This document shows positions 51,707 through 63,606 of a stretch of 64,000 nt of DNA, piece by piece. The notes below the pieces were generated by a model. The model did not search any database. It had not been told where the DNA came from and worked only from the letters and a program-made list of their open reading frames with translations. Source of the DNA: CAZLMW01 sp964560875 (GTDB lineage: Bacteria > Myxococcota_A > UBA9042). The DNA lies in NCBI GenBank assembly GCA_964560875.1, contig CAZLMW010000001.1, positions 62,001 through 126,000 on the forward strand. Direction: 5' to 3'. Position 1 is the stretch's first letter. Each line of letters begins with the position of its first letter. The translations under genes were made by a program, and so were the position numbers.

Positions 51707-52687
51707 ATGTCCGTGTCGAAGTACGCGCGCGGGACGGAGGCCGTCTTGAGCACCAACTTGCCCATCCTGACCGACCTTCCGCCGCGCAATCTCATGCGCG
51801 CCGGCGCTTCCTTGCTGCCGCAGGGCATGGTCAAACCAGTCTTGGATAACGGCGAGCGCCCCAAGTCCGGCCGCCGGCGTCCCATCCCCGGCGATCCCAG
51901 GAAGCTCGAAAAGCGCATCGCTTACAGCGTCACCAAGGCGGTCCACCATTACAACATGCTCGAGGACGGCGACCGCGTGATGGTCTGCATGTCCGGCGGC
52001 AAGGACTCCTACGCGCTGCTTCATTTCATGCAGCGGGCGCAGAAGCATGCGCCGATCAACTTCGAGATCGTCGCCGTTCACCTCGACCAGGGCCACCCCG
52101 GCTTCCCTCTCGCGACCCTCGAGAACTACCTCAAGACGTGCGGCAGCCCCTACGAGATCATCCACGAGCACACCCACGACATCGTGCTCGAGAAGCTGGG
52201 CCCCGGGCAGACAACGTGCTCGCTCTGTTCACGTTTGCGCCGGGGCATCCTATACGGACGCGCCAAGGAGCTGGGCTGTACCAAAGTCGCCCTCGGCCAT
52301 CACCGCGACGACATCCTCGCGACGTTCATGCTCAATGTCTTCTTCTGCGGTCAGCTCAAGGCGATGCCGCCGCTGCTGCGAGCTGATGACGGCCACAACG
52401 TGCTGATTCGCCCCCTCGCCTATGTGCCCGAGGATTGGATCAAGGCGTTCGCGGCCCACAAGAAGTATCCGCTGATTCCGTGCTCGTTGTGCAGTCGGCA
52501 GCCCGACCTGAAGCGTTCGCAGATGCAAGCGCTGCTCGACCAGATCCAGGACGTCTATCCCGGCTCGATGGAGAGCGCCTTGCACGCCCTCAAGAGCGTC
52601 AGCCCGCGCTTCCTCATGGACAACGAGCTGTACAACTTCGAAACTGGCAGTGGCCCGGTCGATCACGACGCCGACGCCTTTTCCTGA
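51707..52687 (+). CDS. ttcA: tRNA 2-thiocytidine biosynthesis protein TtcA
   Basis: 326 residues. It thiolates C32 of certain tRNAs using ATP and an iron-sulfur cluster. The PP-loop is SGGKDS (96-101). The cluster-binding cysteines are in TTCSLCSRLRRGILY (CxxC) with the later PCSLCSRQ; VALGHHRDDILATFMLN matches the family closely. The N-terminal 65 residues form an extension compared with E. coli TtcA, so a start at an internal ATG (codon 30) is possible. Confidence 0.92.
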   Translation: MSVSKYARGTEAVLSTNLPILTDLPPRNLMRAGASLLPQGMVKPVLDNGERPKSGRRRPIPGDPRKLEKRIAYSVTKAVHHYNMLEDGDRVMVCMSGGKDSYALLHFMQRAQKHAPINFEIVAVHLDQGHPGFPLATLENYLKTCGSPYEIIHEHTHDIVLEKLGPGQTTCSLCSRLRRGILYGRAKELGCTKVALGHHRDDILATFMLNVFFCGQLKAMPPLLRADDGHNVLIRPLAYVPEDWIKAFAAHKKYPLIPCSLCSRQPDLKRSQMQALLDQIQDVYPGSMESALHALKSVSPRFLMDNELYNFETGSGPVDHDADAFS

Positions 52688-52723
52688 TCTGGCCGCGCCG
52701 CACGCGGTCCCCTGGGTGGTTTC

Positions 52724-54525
<1,802 letters not shown>

Positions 54526-54529
<4 letters not shown>

Positions 54530-55554
54530 CCGACAACACCCAAGCCAATGAGCCGGACCAGGCCGACGACGCGCCCGCATCCACGCAGCCGCCTGAAAGC
54601 CCGGCCAAGAAAGCCACGCCCATCAGCGCCGTCGAACGCTATCGAAGAGCCGCGCGCCGCCGAAAATTCGGGCCGCCCATGACCGTAGATCCGGCGCCTC
54701 CTCTCGATGTCGATACACTCTGGCGAGGTTTGGCCCGCGACGGACAGATGCGCTTTCTCGTCGCGCGTTGCACCCGAACCGTGCGCGAAAGCGTGGCCCG
54801 TCTGGGCGCCGCGGCGGCGGTTTCCAAGCTTATGGCCGAGTCGATGATCGCCGCGTTGCTCCTCCGCTCGACGCTCAATCCCGGCGAACAACTGCAGCTG
54901 ATCGCGCGGCACGAGGGGGCGGTTGGGCGCATCGTGGCGGACATCTGGTCGGCGGGCGGCATGCGAATGACCGTCGAAAAGCCGACCGTTGCAGCCCACG
55001 CTCAAGACCTGCTCGGACCCGGCGCACTCGAGGTTGCTCGCACCAGAGGCGGTCGCTCAGTCTATCGATCGTCGGTGCCGATGCGGGACACGATCGCCGA
55101 TAGCGTCATGCACTTCTTATTGGCGAGTGAGCAGATCGTCTCGGTGCTGCGGCTCGACGTGGCCATGACCGGTGCGCGAGTCGACTTCGCGGGCGGCTAC
55201 CTGCTGCAGATGATGCCCGAAGGCACGCACGGCGACCTCGAGAAGCTCGTGGCCAACCTCGAGGGGCTGCCGGATCTGAATACGGGTATGACCGACGACG
55301 ATCCCGACGGGCGAGATTGGTCCGCCACACTGGTTGGCGGCTTCCTGTGGGACCAGGTCGCGCGTGAATCGGTCGAATTCAAATGCCGCTGTTCGGAGAC
55401 GCGCGTCATGGCGATGTTGTCGACGCTGCCCCCACAGGACCTCACCGAGCTGATCCGCGAAGGAAACGGCATCGAGACGACCTGCGAGTACTGCAGGTCG
55501 ACGTACAAGGTCTCGCCGGCGCAAATGCGATCGTTGCTGAGCGATCCCAGCTGA
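54526..55554 (+). CDS. hslO: Redox-regulated chaperone Hsp33
   Basis: 342 residues. The C-terminal zinc switch is intact: CRC and, about 30 residues on, CEYC (CxC...CxxC). The core shows AAAAVSKLMAESMIAALLL, IWSAGGMRMTVEKP and FAGGYLLQMMPEG. Oxidation of the cysteines releases zinc and activates holdase function in the cytoplasm. An extra N-terminal 60 residues, acidic then basic, is longer than in E. coli. The TTG start overlaps the stop of the upstream ATPase gene (TTGA), so it is translationally coupled to it. Confidence 0.92.
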
Positions 55555-55567
55555 GGGACACCGACGC

Positions 55568-55667
55568 NNNNNNNNNNNNNNNNNNNNNNNNNNNNNNNNN
55601 NNNNNNNNNNNNNNNNNNNNNNNNNNNNNNNNNNNNNNNNNNNNNNNNNNNNNNNNNNNNNNNNNNN
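55568..55667. other. Assembly gap (100 N)
   Basis: Exactly 100 undetermined bases directly next to a 17-bp tandem repeat, between hslO and grxD. True length and repeat copy number are unknown. Confidence 0.99.
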
Positions 55668-55735
55668 GCAACAGACCCCAACGCGCAACAGACCCCAACG
55701 CGCAACAGACCCCAACGCGCAACAGACCCCAACGC
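55668..55735. repeat. 17-bp tandem repeat between hslO and grxD
   Basis: Four identical 17-bp units (GCAACAGACCCCAACGC) are followed by degenerate copies to about 55771, six bases before the grxD stop region. Because 17 is not a multiple of three, the array is open in more than one frame without meaning. It is intergenic and continues into the gap. Confidence 0.92.
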
Positions 55736-55776
55736 GCAAGAGAACCAACGCGCACGAGAACCCAACGCGCACGAGA

Positions 55777-56112
55777 TTACGCGGGTGCCGTCTCGGTTTC
55801 GGCCGCCTTTTGCAGCAGCGGTCCGAGCTCGCCGTTGGCGTGCATCTGCATCGTGATGTCGCATCCACCCACGAGCTGTCCGTCGACGTACAGCTGCGGG
55901 ATCGTCGGCCAATTGCCGTAGGCCTTGATGCCTTCTCGGACACGCTGGTCGGCGAGCACGTTCACGGCCTCGAAAGGGACCTCGTGCGTCTTGAGAACCT
56001 GCACGACGCGGGCCGAAAAGCCGCACATTGGGAAGCTCGGCGTCCCTTTCATGAAGAGCATGATCTTGTTGCCCTTCACCCACTCGTCAATCTGCTGCTG
56101 AACCTCTTCCAT
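55777..56112 (-). CDS. grxD: Monothiol glutaredoxin
   Basis: 111 residues. The active site is MKGTPSFPMCGFSARVVQVL with the CGFS motif of monothiol glutaredoxins, followed by NWPTIPQLYVDGQLVGGCDI (cis-proline and glutathione-binding GGCD). These proteins carry 2Fe-2S clusters and pass them to target proteins. It starts 24 bases after bolA; CGFS glutaredoxin and BolA form heterodimers in many organisms, so the operon makes functional sense. A short Glu/Thr/Ala tail of about eight residues is unusual but minor. Confidence 0.95.
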   Translation of the reverse strand: MEEVQQQIDEWVKGNKIMLFMKGTPSFPMCGFSARVVQVLKTHEVPFEAVNVLADQRVREGIKAYGNWPTIPQLYVDGQLVGGCDITMQMHANGELGPLLQKAAETETAPA

Positions 56113-56136
56113 GGCGTTCTCCTTCGGGTTGTCTTG

Positions 56137-56370
56137 TCACGGTTTGCGGGTCGTGAGCCCAAGCGCGTGGATCTCGTGGCCGACGCGCTCGCCCAGCTCG
56201 CTGTAGACGAGCCGGTGTTGTTCGATCATCGACAGACCGGCGAAACGGTCCGATGTGATGTCGACGTGAAAATGGTCGCCGCCGCCGGTGGTGTCGCGTA
56301 CGGCGATGTCCGCGCCGGGGAAACGATCGGCGAGCGTGGTTTCGATGAACTCTTGCATTGGCGAACTCAC
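56137..56370 (-). CDS. BolA family iron-sulfur partner protein
   Basis: 77 residues from a GTG at 56370, which has GGAGA close upstream; an ATG four codons later lacks a ribosome site. The family pattern is clear: GGGDHFHVDITSDRFAGLSM, then IEQHRLVYSELGERVGHEIHALGLTT, containing the conserved His that coordinates the shared cluster. It should pair with the adjacent CGFS glutaredoxin in iron-sulfur trafficking or iron sensing. Confidence 0.92.
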   Translation of the reverse strand: MSSPMQEFIETTLADRFPGADIAVRDTTGGGDHFHVDITSDRFAGLSMIEQHRLVYSELGERVGHEIHALGLTTRKP

Positions 56371-56559
56371 TGTTTCTCCAGCGGCGGTGCGATCCCGGGG
56401 AATCGGGGACAGCGCGGGCCTTGTTGCAGATCGCCGCACGCGACGCAACGCATAGGAACGTAGGTCACCAAAAACCCGGCGCAAGTCGGCGCTCGCGCAA
56501 TTGGCAGGTCCATGGGGCTGGGTTATCCTGCGGCGGCTTCGTCTCGCAAGGGGGAATCG

Positions 56560-57063
56560 ATGCGTACAAGGCCCAACCATCGCTCGGTGAACGCCGGTCG
56601 TTCGTTCACGACCCGCCAGCTCGTGACCGCCGCCCTGGTCGTCGCTGGATTCGTGCTGCTGTCCGGTTTTCGGCCGTTCACGCCGGTCCAATCGGTGTGC
56701 CCGAAATGCCCGCTGAAAGGCGACCGCATCACGTTGAAGAACAACAAGGTCATCGTGGCGCGCATCGTCGGCAAGAACGTCGACGGCTACATCCTCGAGA
56801 GGTACGGCGAGCTCCGCTTCGTGCAGCTGCGCGAGATCAAGCGCACCCAGTTCGTGACCGGCGCCGAACCGAAAGGCATCGGCAACTACGACCAGATCCT
56901 GATCCGCAACAAGGAGCAGACGGTCCTGCACGGCACCCTGATCGCGATCGAAGCGGGCAAGCCTCTCGCCCTCAAGAGCGTCCGCGGCCACGTGTACCTG
57001 ATCAACCCGAAACAGGTGTTGGTCTACTACCACCGCGGACGGCGCCGCGCGCCCAAGACCTGA
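56560..57063 (+). CDS. Signal-anchored protein of unknown function
   Basis: 167 residues. The ATG at 56560 follows AAGGGGGAA. One hydrophobic segment (LVTAALVVAGFVLLSGF, about 23-39) and a VCPKCPLKG double-cysteine motif just after it, which might be a metal or disulfide site at the membrane surface. The rest is beta-rich with DRITLKNNKVIVARIVGKNV and TVLHGTLIAIEAGKPLALKS, reminiscent of small SH3-like barrels. I cannot name a family. Confidence 0.75.
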   Translation: MRTRPNHRSVNAGRSFTTRQLVTAALVVAGFVLLSGFRPFTPVQSVCPKCPLKGDRITLKNNKVIVARIVGKNVDGYILERYGELRFVQLREIKRTQFVTGAEPKGIGNYDQILIRNKEQTVLHGTLIAIEAGKPLALKSVRGHVYLINPKQVLVYYHRGRRRAPKT

Positions 57064-57173
57064 TATCGCTTCGATTGCGTCCTGCGGGCCCCCAACACGT
57101 TGGGGCTGCAGAGCGGGCCACCCTGAAACCCACGACTGCGCGGTTTTCGTAGCGCAGCCACGCGGGAGCCGCC

Positions 57174-59186
57174 GTGCGCAGGACGCTTCACCTCGTCTTC
57201 GTCTTGCACCAGCCGGTCGGTGTCCCGGACGCGCGGATCGCTGCGACCGTCGATACGCATTATGAGCCGCTGATCGACCTGCTCGAAGCTCAACCTGAAG
57301 GTTTTGCCTGCGCGGTGCATTGCTCGGGCTACCTGCTCGAGTGGCTCGATGCCCACCGTCACGCCCTGCTCGACCGAATCGCGGAGTTGGTGACCGACAA
57401 GGTCGTCGAGATGATCGGCGGGGGCTTCTACGCGCCGCTGTTGCCGATCATTCCGTGGCGCGACGGCATGGGCCAAATCGAGATGAGCGCGGGCTACCTG
57501 GAGCGGCGTCTCGGCGAGCGACCCGAAGGTGTCTGGTTGACCGATGGGGTCTGGGAACCGCGCATGGCGGAGATGCTCGCGGACGCTGGGGCGACGTATA
57601 CGTTTGTTGATCCACGGATCGTGGCGGATGCCGGTGTCGAGAGCGCCGATTTCGGACATTTCGCCACCGAACACGTCGGTCGATCGCTCGTCGTGCTGCC
57701 GGTATGCCGGAGATTCGGCGAGCGCGTGCAAGCTCGAGGTCCCGAGCGAGCGCTTAAATGGCTGCGCAAGACGATGCGCAAACTGCCCGAGCGGGCGACG
57801 GCAAGCTGGGCTGGAACACCCGAAGCATTCGCTGATCCCGCGGCGGTGGGAGGGTTTCTCGAGGCGATCGCGCAAGCAGAGCAATGGCTCTCGCTCCATC
57901 ACCCGGTCGAAACCGCCGAAAACGTGCGCCCGCTAGGTATCGTGTACATGCGCCCGACAACGTGTCTTGGGCGCCCTCTCGCGCAGCAGCATTTCGTCCG
58001 CTATCCGGAAGCCGCCTGGATGCACAAGCGCATGATCGACGTGTCGAGGCGTTTTGCGGCGCTCGAGCGCGTCATGCGCAACCAAGGCTTTAAGGGACTG
58101 GCCAAGCTCGTGAGGCCTCGACGGGCGCTGTTCCGTGGGCAAGCGGCGACGATCTACGAACAAGGCGGAACCATCTACCGACCAGCGGTGCGCGACGGTG
58201 TGTATCGCAACCTGATCGCCTGCGCGTCGGACACACACGCGCTGATCCGTGGGGACGCGCCGTTTCTCGAAACCAGCCTGCGCGATCTTTTCGGCGACCG
58301 TGAAACCGGCGTGTTGATGCGCAATGCGATGCTCCGCGTGGCCGTCCTTCCTCACCTTGGCGGGACGATCGTTGGCTTCGAACACTCGCCCTCGCACACC
58401 AACCTGCAAAACGTGATCACCCGCCGGGCTGAGCCCTGGCAGCCCGACGCCGTTGTCGACGGACACACACGCGCGGGTCTGCACGATCGGTTCTTGCCAC
58501 CAAACCCGGCGCTCGAGGATTGGCGGGACGACAAGGGCGAGCTCGGCGATTTCCTCCACGCCCGATATGCCCTCGCCGGCATCGACCCCACAGGACGCGG
58601 CGTCGACGAACGCGTGGTCATGGGCATGTCAGGCGACGGTCACGTGCGCACATCGGCCGGCCCGATCGCGGTCAACATCATCAAACGAATCGGACTCGCG
58701 GCCAGCAAACGCAACATGATCGTCGCCTACGACATCGACTTCGCTGAGCCCCTGCCCCATCCCGTTTGGTTCGCCACCGAGGTCAACTGGTCGGCGATGC
58801 ATTGGCTCGGCGGTGTGACAATCAACGCGAAGAACAGCCCGCCGCTGCCGCCCACCGCGACAGGCCGACACGACGCAACGAAGTCGGTGAAGATGGTCCA
58901 CACGGGCTTGCAGATCTCGGCGCAGATTCGGTCGGAGACCCCGATGACGGTGATCCACACCCCGATCACAACCGAGAATCCGGTCGCCCACGTCGAAGGT
59001 GACGATCCGGCGGCTTCAACGAGGACGGTCGAGACCTTGCAGGGCGTCGCGTTTCTGTTGTGTCAGCCGATGGCAACCGGCACGCGGCAACTGTCTTGGC
59101 GGCTACGCATCGGCGTCAAGACGATCGAGGCGACCGCGACGGACAGCGGCTTCTGGTCGCCAGAAGTGGTGAAGAGGCAAGAGTAG
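57174..59186 (+). CDS. GH57-family protein, catalytic residues not conserved
   Basis: 670 residues, layout of a GH57 alpha-amylase/4-alpha-glucanotransferase: HQPVGV (12-17) at the start of the barrel, GGFYAPLLPIIPWRDGMGQI, then GVWLTDGVWEPRM, and C-terminal DUF1925/DUF1926-type beta domains. In active members the nucleophile Glu lies in W-L-x-E-x-x-W/Y; here it is Asp124. The acid/base normally sits in a GDDGEKFG-like segment; the matching place reads RATASWAGTPEAFAD. Both catalytic positions are thus altered. A GTG start with GGGAG upstream. It could be a glycogen-binding pseudoenzyme or have changed chemistry. Confidence 0.88.
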   Translation: MRRTLHLVFVLHQPVGVPDARIAATVDTHYEPLIDLLEAQPEGFACAVHCSGYLLEWLDAHRHALLDRIAELVTDKVVEMIGGGFYAPLLPIIPWRDGMGQIEMSAGYLERRLGERPEGVWLTDGVWEPRMAEMLADAGATYTFVDPRIVADAGVESADFGHFATEHVGRSLVVLPVCRRFGERVQARGPERALKWLRKTMRKLPERATASWAGTPEAFADPAAVGGFLEAIAQAEQWLSLHHPVETAENVRPLGIVYMRPTTCLGRPLAQQHFVRYPEAAWMHKRMIDVSRRFAALERVMRNQGFKGLAKLVRPRRALFRGQAATIYEQGGTIYRPAVRDGVYRNLIACASDTHALIRGDAPFLETSLRDLFGDRETGVLMRNAMLRVAVLPHLGGTIVGFEHSPSHTNLQNVITRRAEPWQPDAVVDGHTRAGLHDRFLPPNPALEDWRDDKGELGDFLHARYALAGIDPTGRGVDERVVMGMSGDGHVRTSAGPIAVNIIKRIGLAASKRNMIVAYDIDFAEPLPHPVWFATEVNWSAMHWLGGVTINAKNSPPLPPTATGRHDATKSVKMVHTGLQISAQIRSETPMTVIHTPITTENPVAHVEGDDPAASTRTVETLQGVAFLLCQPMATGTRQLSWRLRIGVKTIEATATDSGFWSPEVVKRQE

Positions 59187-59215
59187 TCGCCGCGTCGCAA
59201 AGCTGATTGACGGGG

Positions 59216-59851
<636 letters not shown>

Positions 59852-59935
59852 CTATCGCTCCGGAATGCGGACAGGAATGCGGCGGTTGTATTCGGTCTTA
59901 CGAACACAGTAAAGATGAGGTCGTGAGGGACGCCG

Positions 59936-61279
59936 ATGGCAGCTGCGCTCAACCCTGAAGATGCCAAGCTCCTTCGCTGGCGGCGCCAATACGTCAAACG
60001 CGCCATGCGCCGCAAAATCGGGGTTCTCCGTACCATCGGCCGCAGCAACCGTGTGCTGCCACGCAAACTCGAAGTCACGCGCGACGGCAAGTGGATGATC
60101 GCCATCACCTTGCTGCTCGGCATCGGCGCGGTGAACACCGGCAACAATCTGCTGTACCTGGTGCTCAGTCTGCTGATCAGCGTCATCACGATCTCGGGGA
60201 TATTGTCGGAGTGGACCCTGCGCGGCCTCAAGCTCAAGCGGGTCTATCCCAGGGAATTGGTCGCGGGAGAATCGGCCCTGCTCCGCGTCGAAGTGGACAA
60301 CCCCAAGCGCAGCGGTGCCTTCAACATCGAGGTCGCCGAGGTCGCCGACGAAGACGCCCTGATGTTGCGCCCGGGCTACATACTGCACCTGCGCGGCGGT
60401 GAAAAAGGCCAGTGTTTCCAGGTGGTGCAGCCGCGTTTTCGGGGGCCCATGCAGACCAGCGGCCTGCGTATGTCGACGCGCTACCCGTTTGGATTCGCGC
60501 GAAAATCTCGGATCTTTGACGATCCAGCCGATCTGCTGGTGCTTCCGCCCGTCGCCGATGTCGATCTGAAGGCCCGTGGGCTCGGTGATCGCGGCGAGGT
60601 TCAGCGCAGCCGGCGTCTCGGCCATGGCGGCGAGTTTCGCGGGCTGCGAGAAGCGCGCCAGGGCGATGCATTGCGCGACATCCACTGGAAGGTCTCGGCG
60701 CGGCGCGATCGGCTGATCGCACGAGAATGGGAAGCGGAGGCGACGCGGGTCGTGATGCTCCACTTCGCCCACGTCGCGCCCGATGACCTCCACGATGCGC
60801 GCCTCGATCCACATCTTGATCCGCACGTGATCGACGGCGCGTGCGCCACCGTGGCCGGGATCGCCAGGTCGCTGCTCGCCGCGGACATGAGCGTGGGTCT
60901 GCGCACTCTCCAGGGCGTCGTTCCAGCGGCCGCCGATCACGACGGAAGCGCGGGACATCTGCGCCGAATCCGTCGTCACCTCGCCGAGCTCACCTGCGCC
61001 GACCGCCGACCGCCCGCCGGCTGGCCCGCGAACGACGAAACCTGGCTGCGACAATGCCGAGAAGCGGACGCAATCCAGGCTACGGTCGAAGCGCGCGGCG
61101 CCCTGCGATGGTCCGGAGCGCTGGCATCCACGAGCGGCGAAGCATGGCTGGTCCGCTGGACGGCGCGTGACGACTTGACGTTCGAGGGCGCGCCACCCGC
61201 CGTGGAATTCCAGCTCGATAGTCGCGGCGGCATTGAAAAGACCATCACCCATGACAACCGTTCACGGGGCGCCGCATGA
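59936..61279 (+). CDS. DUF58 domain membrane protein
   Basis: 447 residues. Two N-terminal membrane segments (about 50-90, MIAITLLLGIGAVNTG and NNLLYLVLSLLISVITISGIL), then a beta region and the DUF58 signature EFRGLREARQGDALRDIHWK followed by SARRDRLIAREWE. The domain is VWA-related and usually occurs with MoxR AAA ATPases and TgpA-type proteins. The ATG has GAGGG upstream. The stop overlaps the next gene by 4 bp. The MoxR gene commonly found with these is not present within the window. Confidence 0.88.
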   Translation: MAAALNPEDAKLLRWRRQYVKRAMRRKIGVLRTIGRSNRVLPRKLEVTRDGKWMIAITLLLGIGAVNTGNNLLYLVLSLLISVITISGILSEWTLRGLKLKRVYPRELVAGESALLRVEVDNPKRSGAFNIEVAEVADEDALMLRPGYILHLRGGEKGQCFQVVQPRFRGPMQTSGLRMSTRYPFGFARKSRIFDDPADLLVLPPVADVDLKARGLGDRGEVQRSRRLGHGGEFRGLREARQGDALRDIHWKVSARRDRLIAREWEAEATRVVMLHFAHVAPDDLHDARLDPHLDPHVIDGACATVAGIARSLLAADMSVGLRTLQGVVPAAADHDGSAGHLRRIRRHLAELTCADRRPPAGWPANDETWLRQCREADAIQATVEARGALRWSGALASTSGEAWLVRWTARDDLTFEGAPPAVEFQLDSRGGIEKTITHDNRSRGAA

Positions 61280-63606
61280 GCTTCGAGCGGAGCTTCGTCA
61301 TCGTCTCGTACGGCCTGGTCGGGGTCGCGTTCCTGGCGGTGGCGCTCAGCGGCGAGCTCGGCTGGATCACGCCCAGTCTGTTCGGAGTTGCGTGGCTCGC
61401 GTCGTTGCCCCGTCGCACCGATGGCCCCCCGCAGCCTCACGTTGCCCGGATCTGGACGGTCTTTCTGTTCGTCGCGTTCGGGGCGCTGTTTGCGTGGTGG
61501 TACTACGCTGGCGAGCCCCTTCACCGCGCCGTCGAGTTCGCGCTGTTGATGACGGTAAGCCGGCTGTTTCAGCGGAGGTTCTCAAAAGATTACCTGCAGC
61601 TATACGCGCTGAGCTTCCTCCTGATGTTGGTCGCCGCCGTCATGCACCCGAGCCTGACGTTCGCGATCTGTTTTCTGATCTATGCCGTGCTCGCCATCTG
61701 GGCGCTGACGATGTTGCACCTGGTGCGCGAGATCGAGGTCCAGACGCGCACCGGTCCCGAACATCTCCTGCCACCCGAAGAGCAAGTCACCTGGTGGCTG
61801 CCGTGGAACTGGCGCCGCAAATTCGACCCGCCGCCGCCCGACCCGCTGCCCGAATCGCCGATCCCGGCCGAGACCTTGCGTTGGCGCCGACGGCGGCTCA
61901 TCGGCGGCGCCTTCTTGTTCGCGTCCTCGGTCATGGCGCTGGGCGTGCTCGGCGTCTCGATGTTGTTCTTCTTCCTGTTTCCGCGCCTCGGTATGGGCTT
62001 TTTCCTCGCCAGGACACGCTCATCGCAGGCGGTCGTGGGTTTCTCGGACAAGGTGAAGCTCGGCGGGTTCGGCAAGCTGAAGACATCGGCGCAGGTAGTC
62101 ATGCGCGTGACGTTCCCCGACGACCCGGATCGGTTGCTCAAGCCGGTCCGCGTGCGCGGCGTCAGCTTCGACCGCTACGAACCCAATTCCCACGCGTGGC
62201 AGCGCATCGACGACCCGGAATGGGTGCTGCTCCATCACGGCGATCGCTACGCAGTCCCGCGAACACCGGGGCCGTATGCCGGTCACGAGAAGACCTACAC
62301 CACGCGCTTTTATCTCGAGCCTTTTTCGGCCGACAACAAGGTCCTCTTTGCGCCCCCACGGCCGCTGTGGGTCGAGTTCCTGGACAGCCAATACGACTCG
62401 CTCCGAGGGCGCAAGAAACGCGTCGCCCAGACGCTCGCCGGTGACCTTTCGTTCCGCGCGCCGACCGACGTTGCGCTCGTTTACAAGGTCGCGGCGGTCG
62501 AGCCGATCAGCGAAAGCAAGCGCGCCAAGCTCCTGCGCAAGAGTCGCGGCAAATTGCCACGCTGGGTCTCCGACCGATGGCAAGAGCTTCCGCCGGGCCT
62601 CGATCCACGCATCAAGACCCTGGCCGCCGAGCTGAAGGGCAAGTCCGACAGCCTCTATGACCAAGCGCGCTCCGTCGAAGCGCAACTGCAACGCCGCTGG
62701 ACCTACAGCCTCGACGGTGGCCACGACGAAAAAGCGCCCCTGGCCGACTTCCTCTTTGGCATCAAGAAGGGTCACTGCGAGTACTTCGCCACGTCCATGG
62801 TGCTGATGATGCGGGCCAACGGGCACGCCGCGCGCGTCGTCAACGGCTTTGTCGGTGGCGAGTTCAATGGATTTGGCAACTACCGGATGATCCGCCAGGG
62901 CGATGCCCACAGCTGGGTCGAAGTCTATTTCCCGGCAATCGGCTGGCAGACCTTCGATCCCACGCCGCCGTCGGGCCAATTGGCACCGCTCACCGAGGGG
63001 TTGGTGGCGAACATGCGGCGGCTCGTCGATGGCGCGTCCATGGCCTGGTACACCTGGGTCGTCGAATACGACCTGGAGCGTCAGGTCGGCGTCTTCCGAG
63101 ACATCGGCCGCAGCCTTCGCAAGATCGGCAAGGGCTTCAACCTCAAGAGCAGCAACACGTCCAAGCGGCGCTTCAATGGGCCCGCGGAACAGCGCGATGG
63201 GCCGCCTCCCGGTCAGTTTCTGCTGGATTTGCTGCCATGGCTGGTGGGCCTGATCGCCCTCGCATGGATCATTCGCTGGTTCGTGATGCGACGGCGAGGC
63301 GGGGGCCGCGAGGTCTTCGATCGACGCATCCATGCGGTCGTGGCGCGGATCGACCGTCGTTTGCGGCGTCACGGGATGGAGCGGCAACGGTGGGAGACGT
63401 GGCATCTTGTCGCTGTGCGCGTGAGGGCGCACGATGCAGCCGCCGGCGACGCGATCGCCCGGTTCGCGACAGGTTATGATCAGGCCCGCTATGCGGAAGA
63501 GCCGGACGAAACTGCGCGAAAACGTGCGCTGGAAGCCGCCGAAGAGGCCGACGATCGCATCAAGTCGATGGCTCCGCCGCCCGATGAAGTGGGAACCGCC
63601 GCATGA
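61276..63606 (+). CDS. TgpA-type membrane protein with periplasmic transglutaminase core
   Basis: 776 residues. About six N-terminal membrane helices (1-150) plus one near 205-235, the DUF3488/TgpA N-terminal layout. The transglutaminase core (about 470-570) has the catalytic Cys in GHCEYFATSMVLMMRANG, His in GDAHSWVEVYFP and Asp in TFDPTPPSG. A last helix (LLPWLVGLIALAWIIRWFV, about 660) precedes a cytoplasmic DUF4129-like tail. In Pseudomonas TgpA is essential and affects the envelope. The ATG overlaps the DUF58 stop (ATGA), and its own stop overlaps the next gene the same way. Confidence 0.9.
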   Translation: MSFERSFVIVSYGLVGVAFLAVALSGELGWITPSLFGVAWLASLPRRTDGPPQPHVARIWTVFLFVAFGALFAWWYYAGEPLHRAVEFALLMTVSRLFQRRFSKDYLQLYALSFLLMLVAAVMHPSLTFAICFLIYAVLAIWALTMLHLVREIEVQTRTGPEHLLPPEEQVTWWLPWNWRRKFDPPPPDPLPESPIPAETLRWRRRRLIGGAFLFASSVMALGVLGVSMLFFFLFPRLGMGFFLARTRSSQAVVGFSDKVKLGGFGKLKTSAQVVMRVTFPDDPDRLLKPVRVRGVSFDRYEPNSHAWQRIDDPEWVLLHHGDRYAVPRTPGPYAGHEKTYTTRFYLEPFSADNKVLFAPPRPLWVEFLDSQYDSLRGRKKRVAQTLAGDLSFRAPTDVALVYKVAAVEPISESKRAKLLRKSRGKLPRWVSDRWQELPPGLDPRIKTLAAELKGKSDSLYDQARSVEAQLQRRWTYSLDGGHDEKAPLADFLFGIKKGHCEYFATSMVLMMRANGHAARVVNGFVGGEFNGFGNYRMIRQGDAHSWVEVYFPAIGWQTFDPTPPSGQLAPLTEGLVANMRRLVDGASMAWYTWVVEYDLERQVGVFRDIGRSLRKIGKGFNLKSSNTSKRRFNGPAEQRDGPPPGQFLLDLLPWLVGLIALAWIIRWFVMRRRGGGREVFDRRIHAVVARIDRRLRRHGMERQRWETWHLVAVRVRAHDAAAGDAIARFATGYDQARYAEEPDETARKRALEAAEEADDRIKSMAPPPDEVGTAA

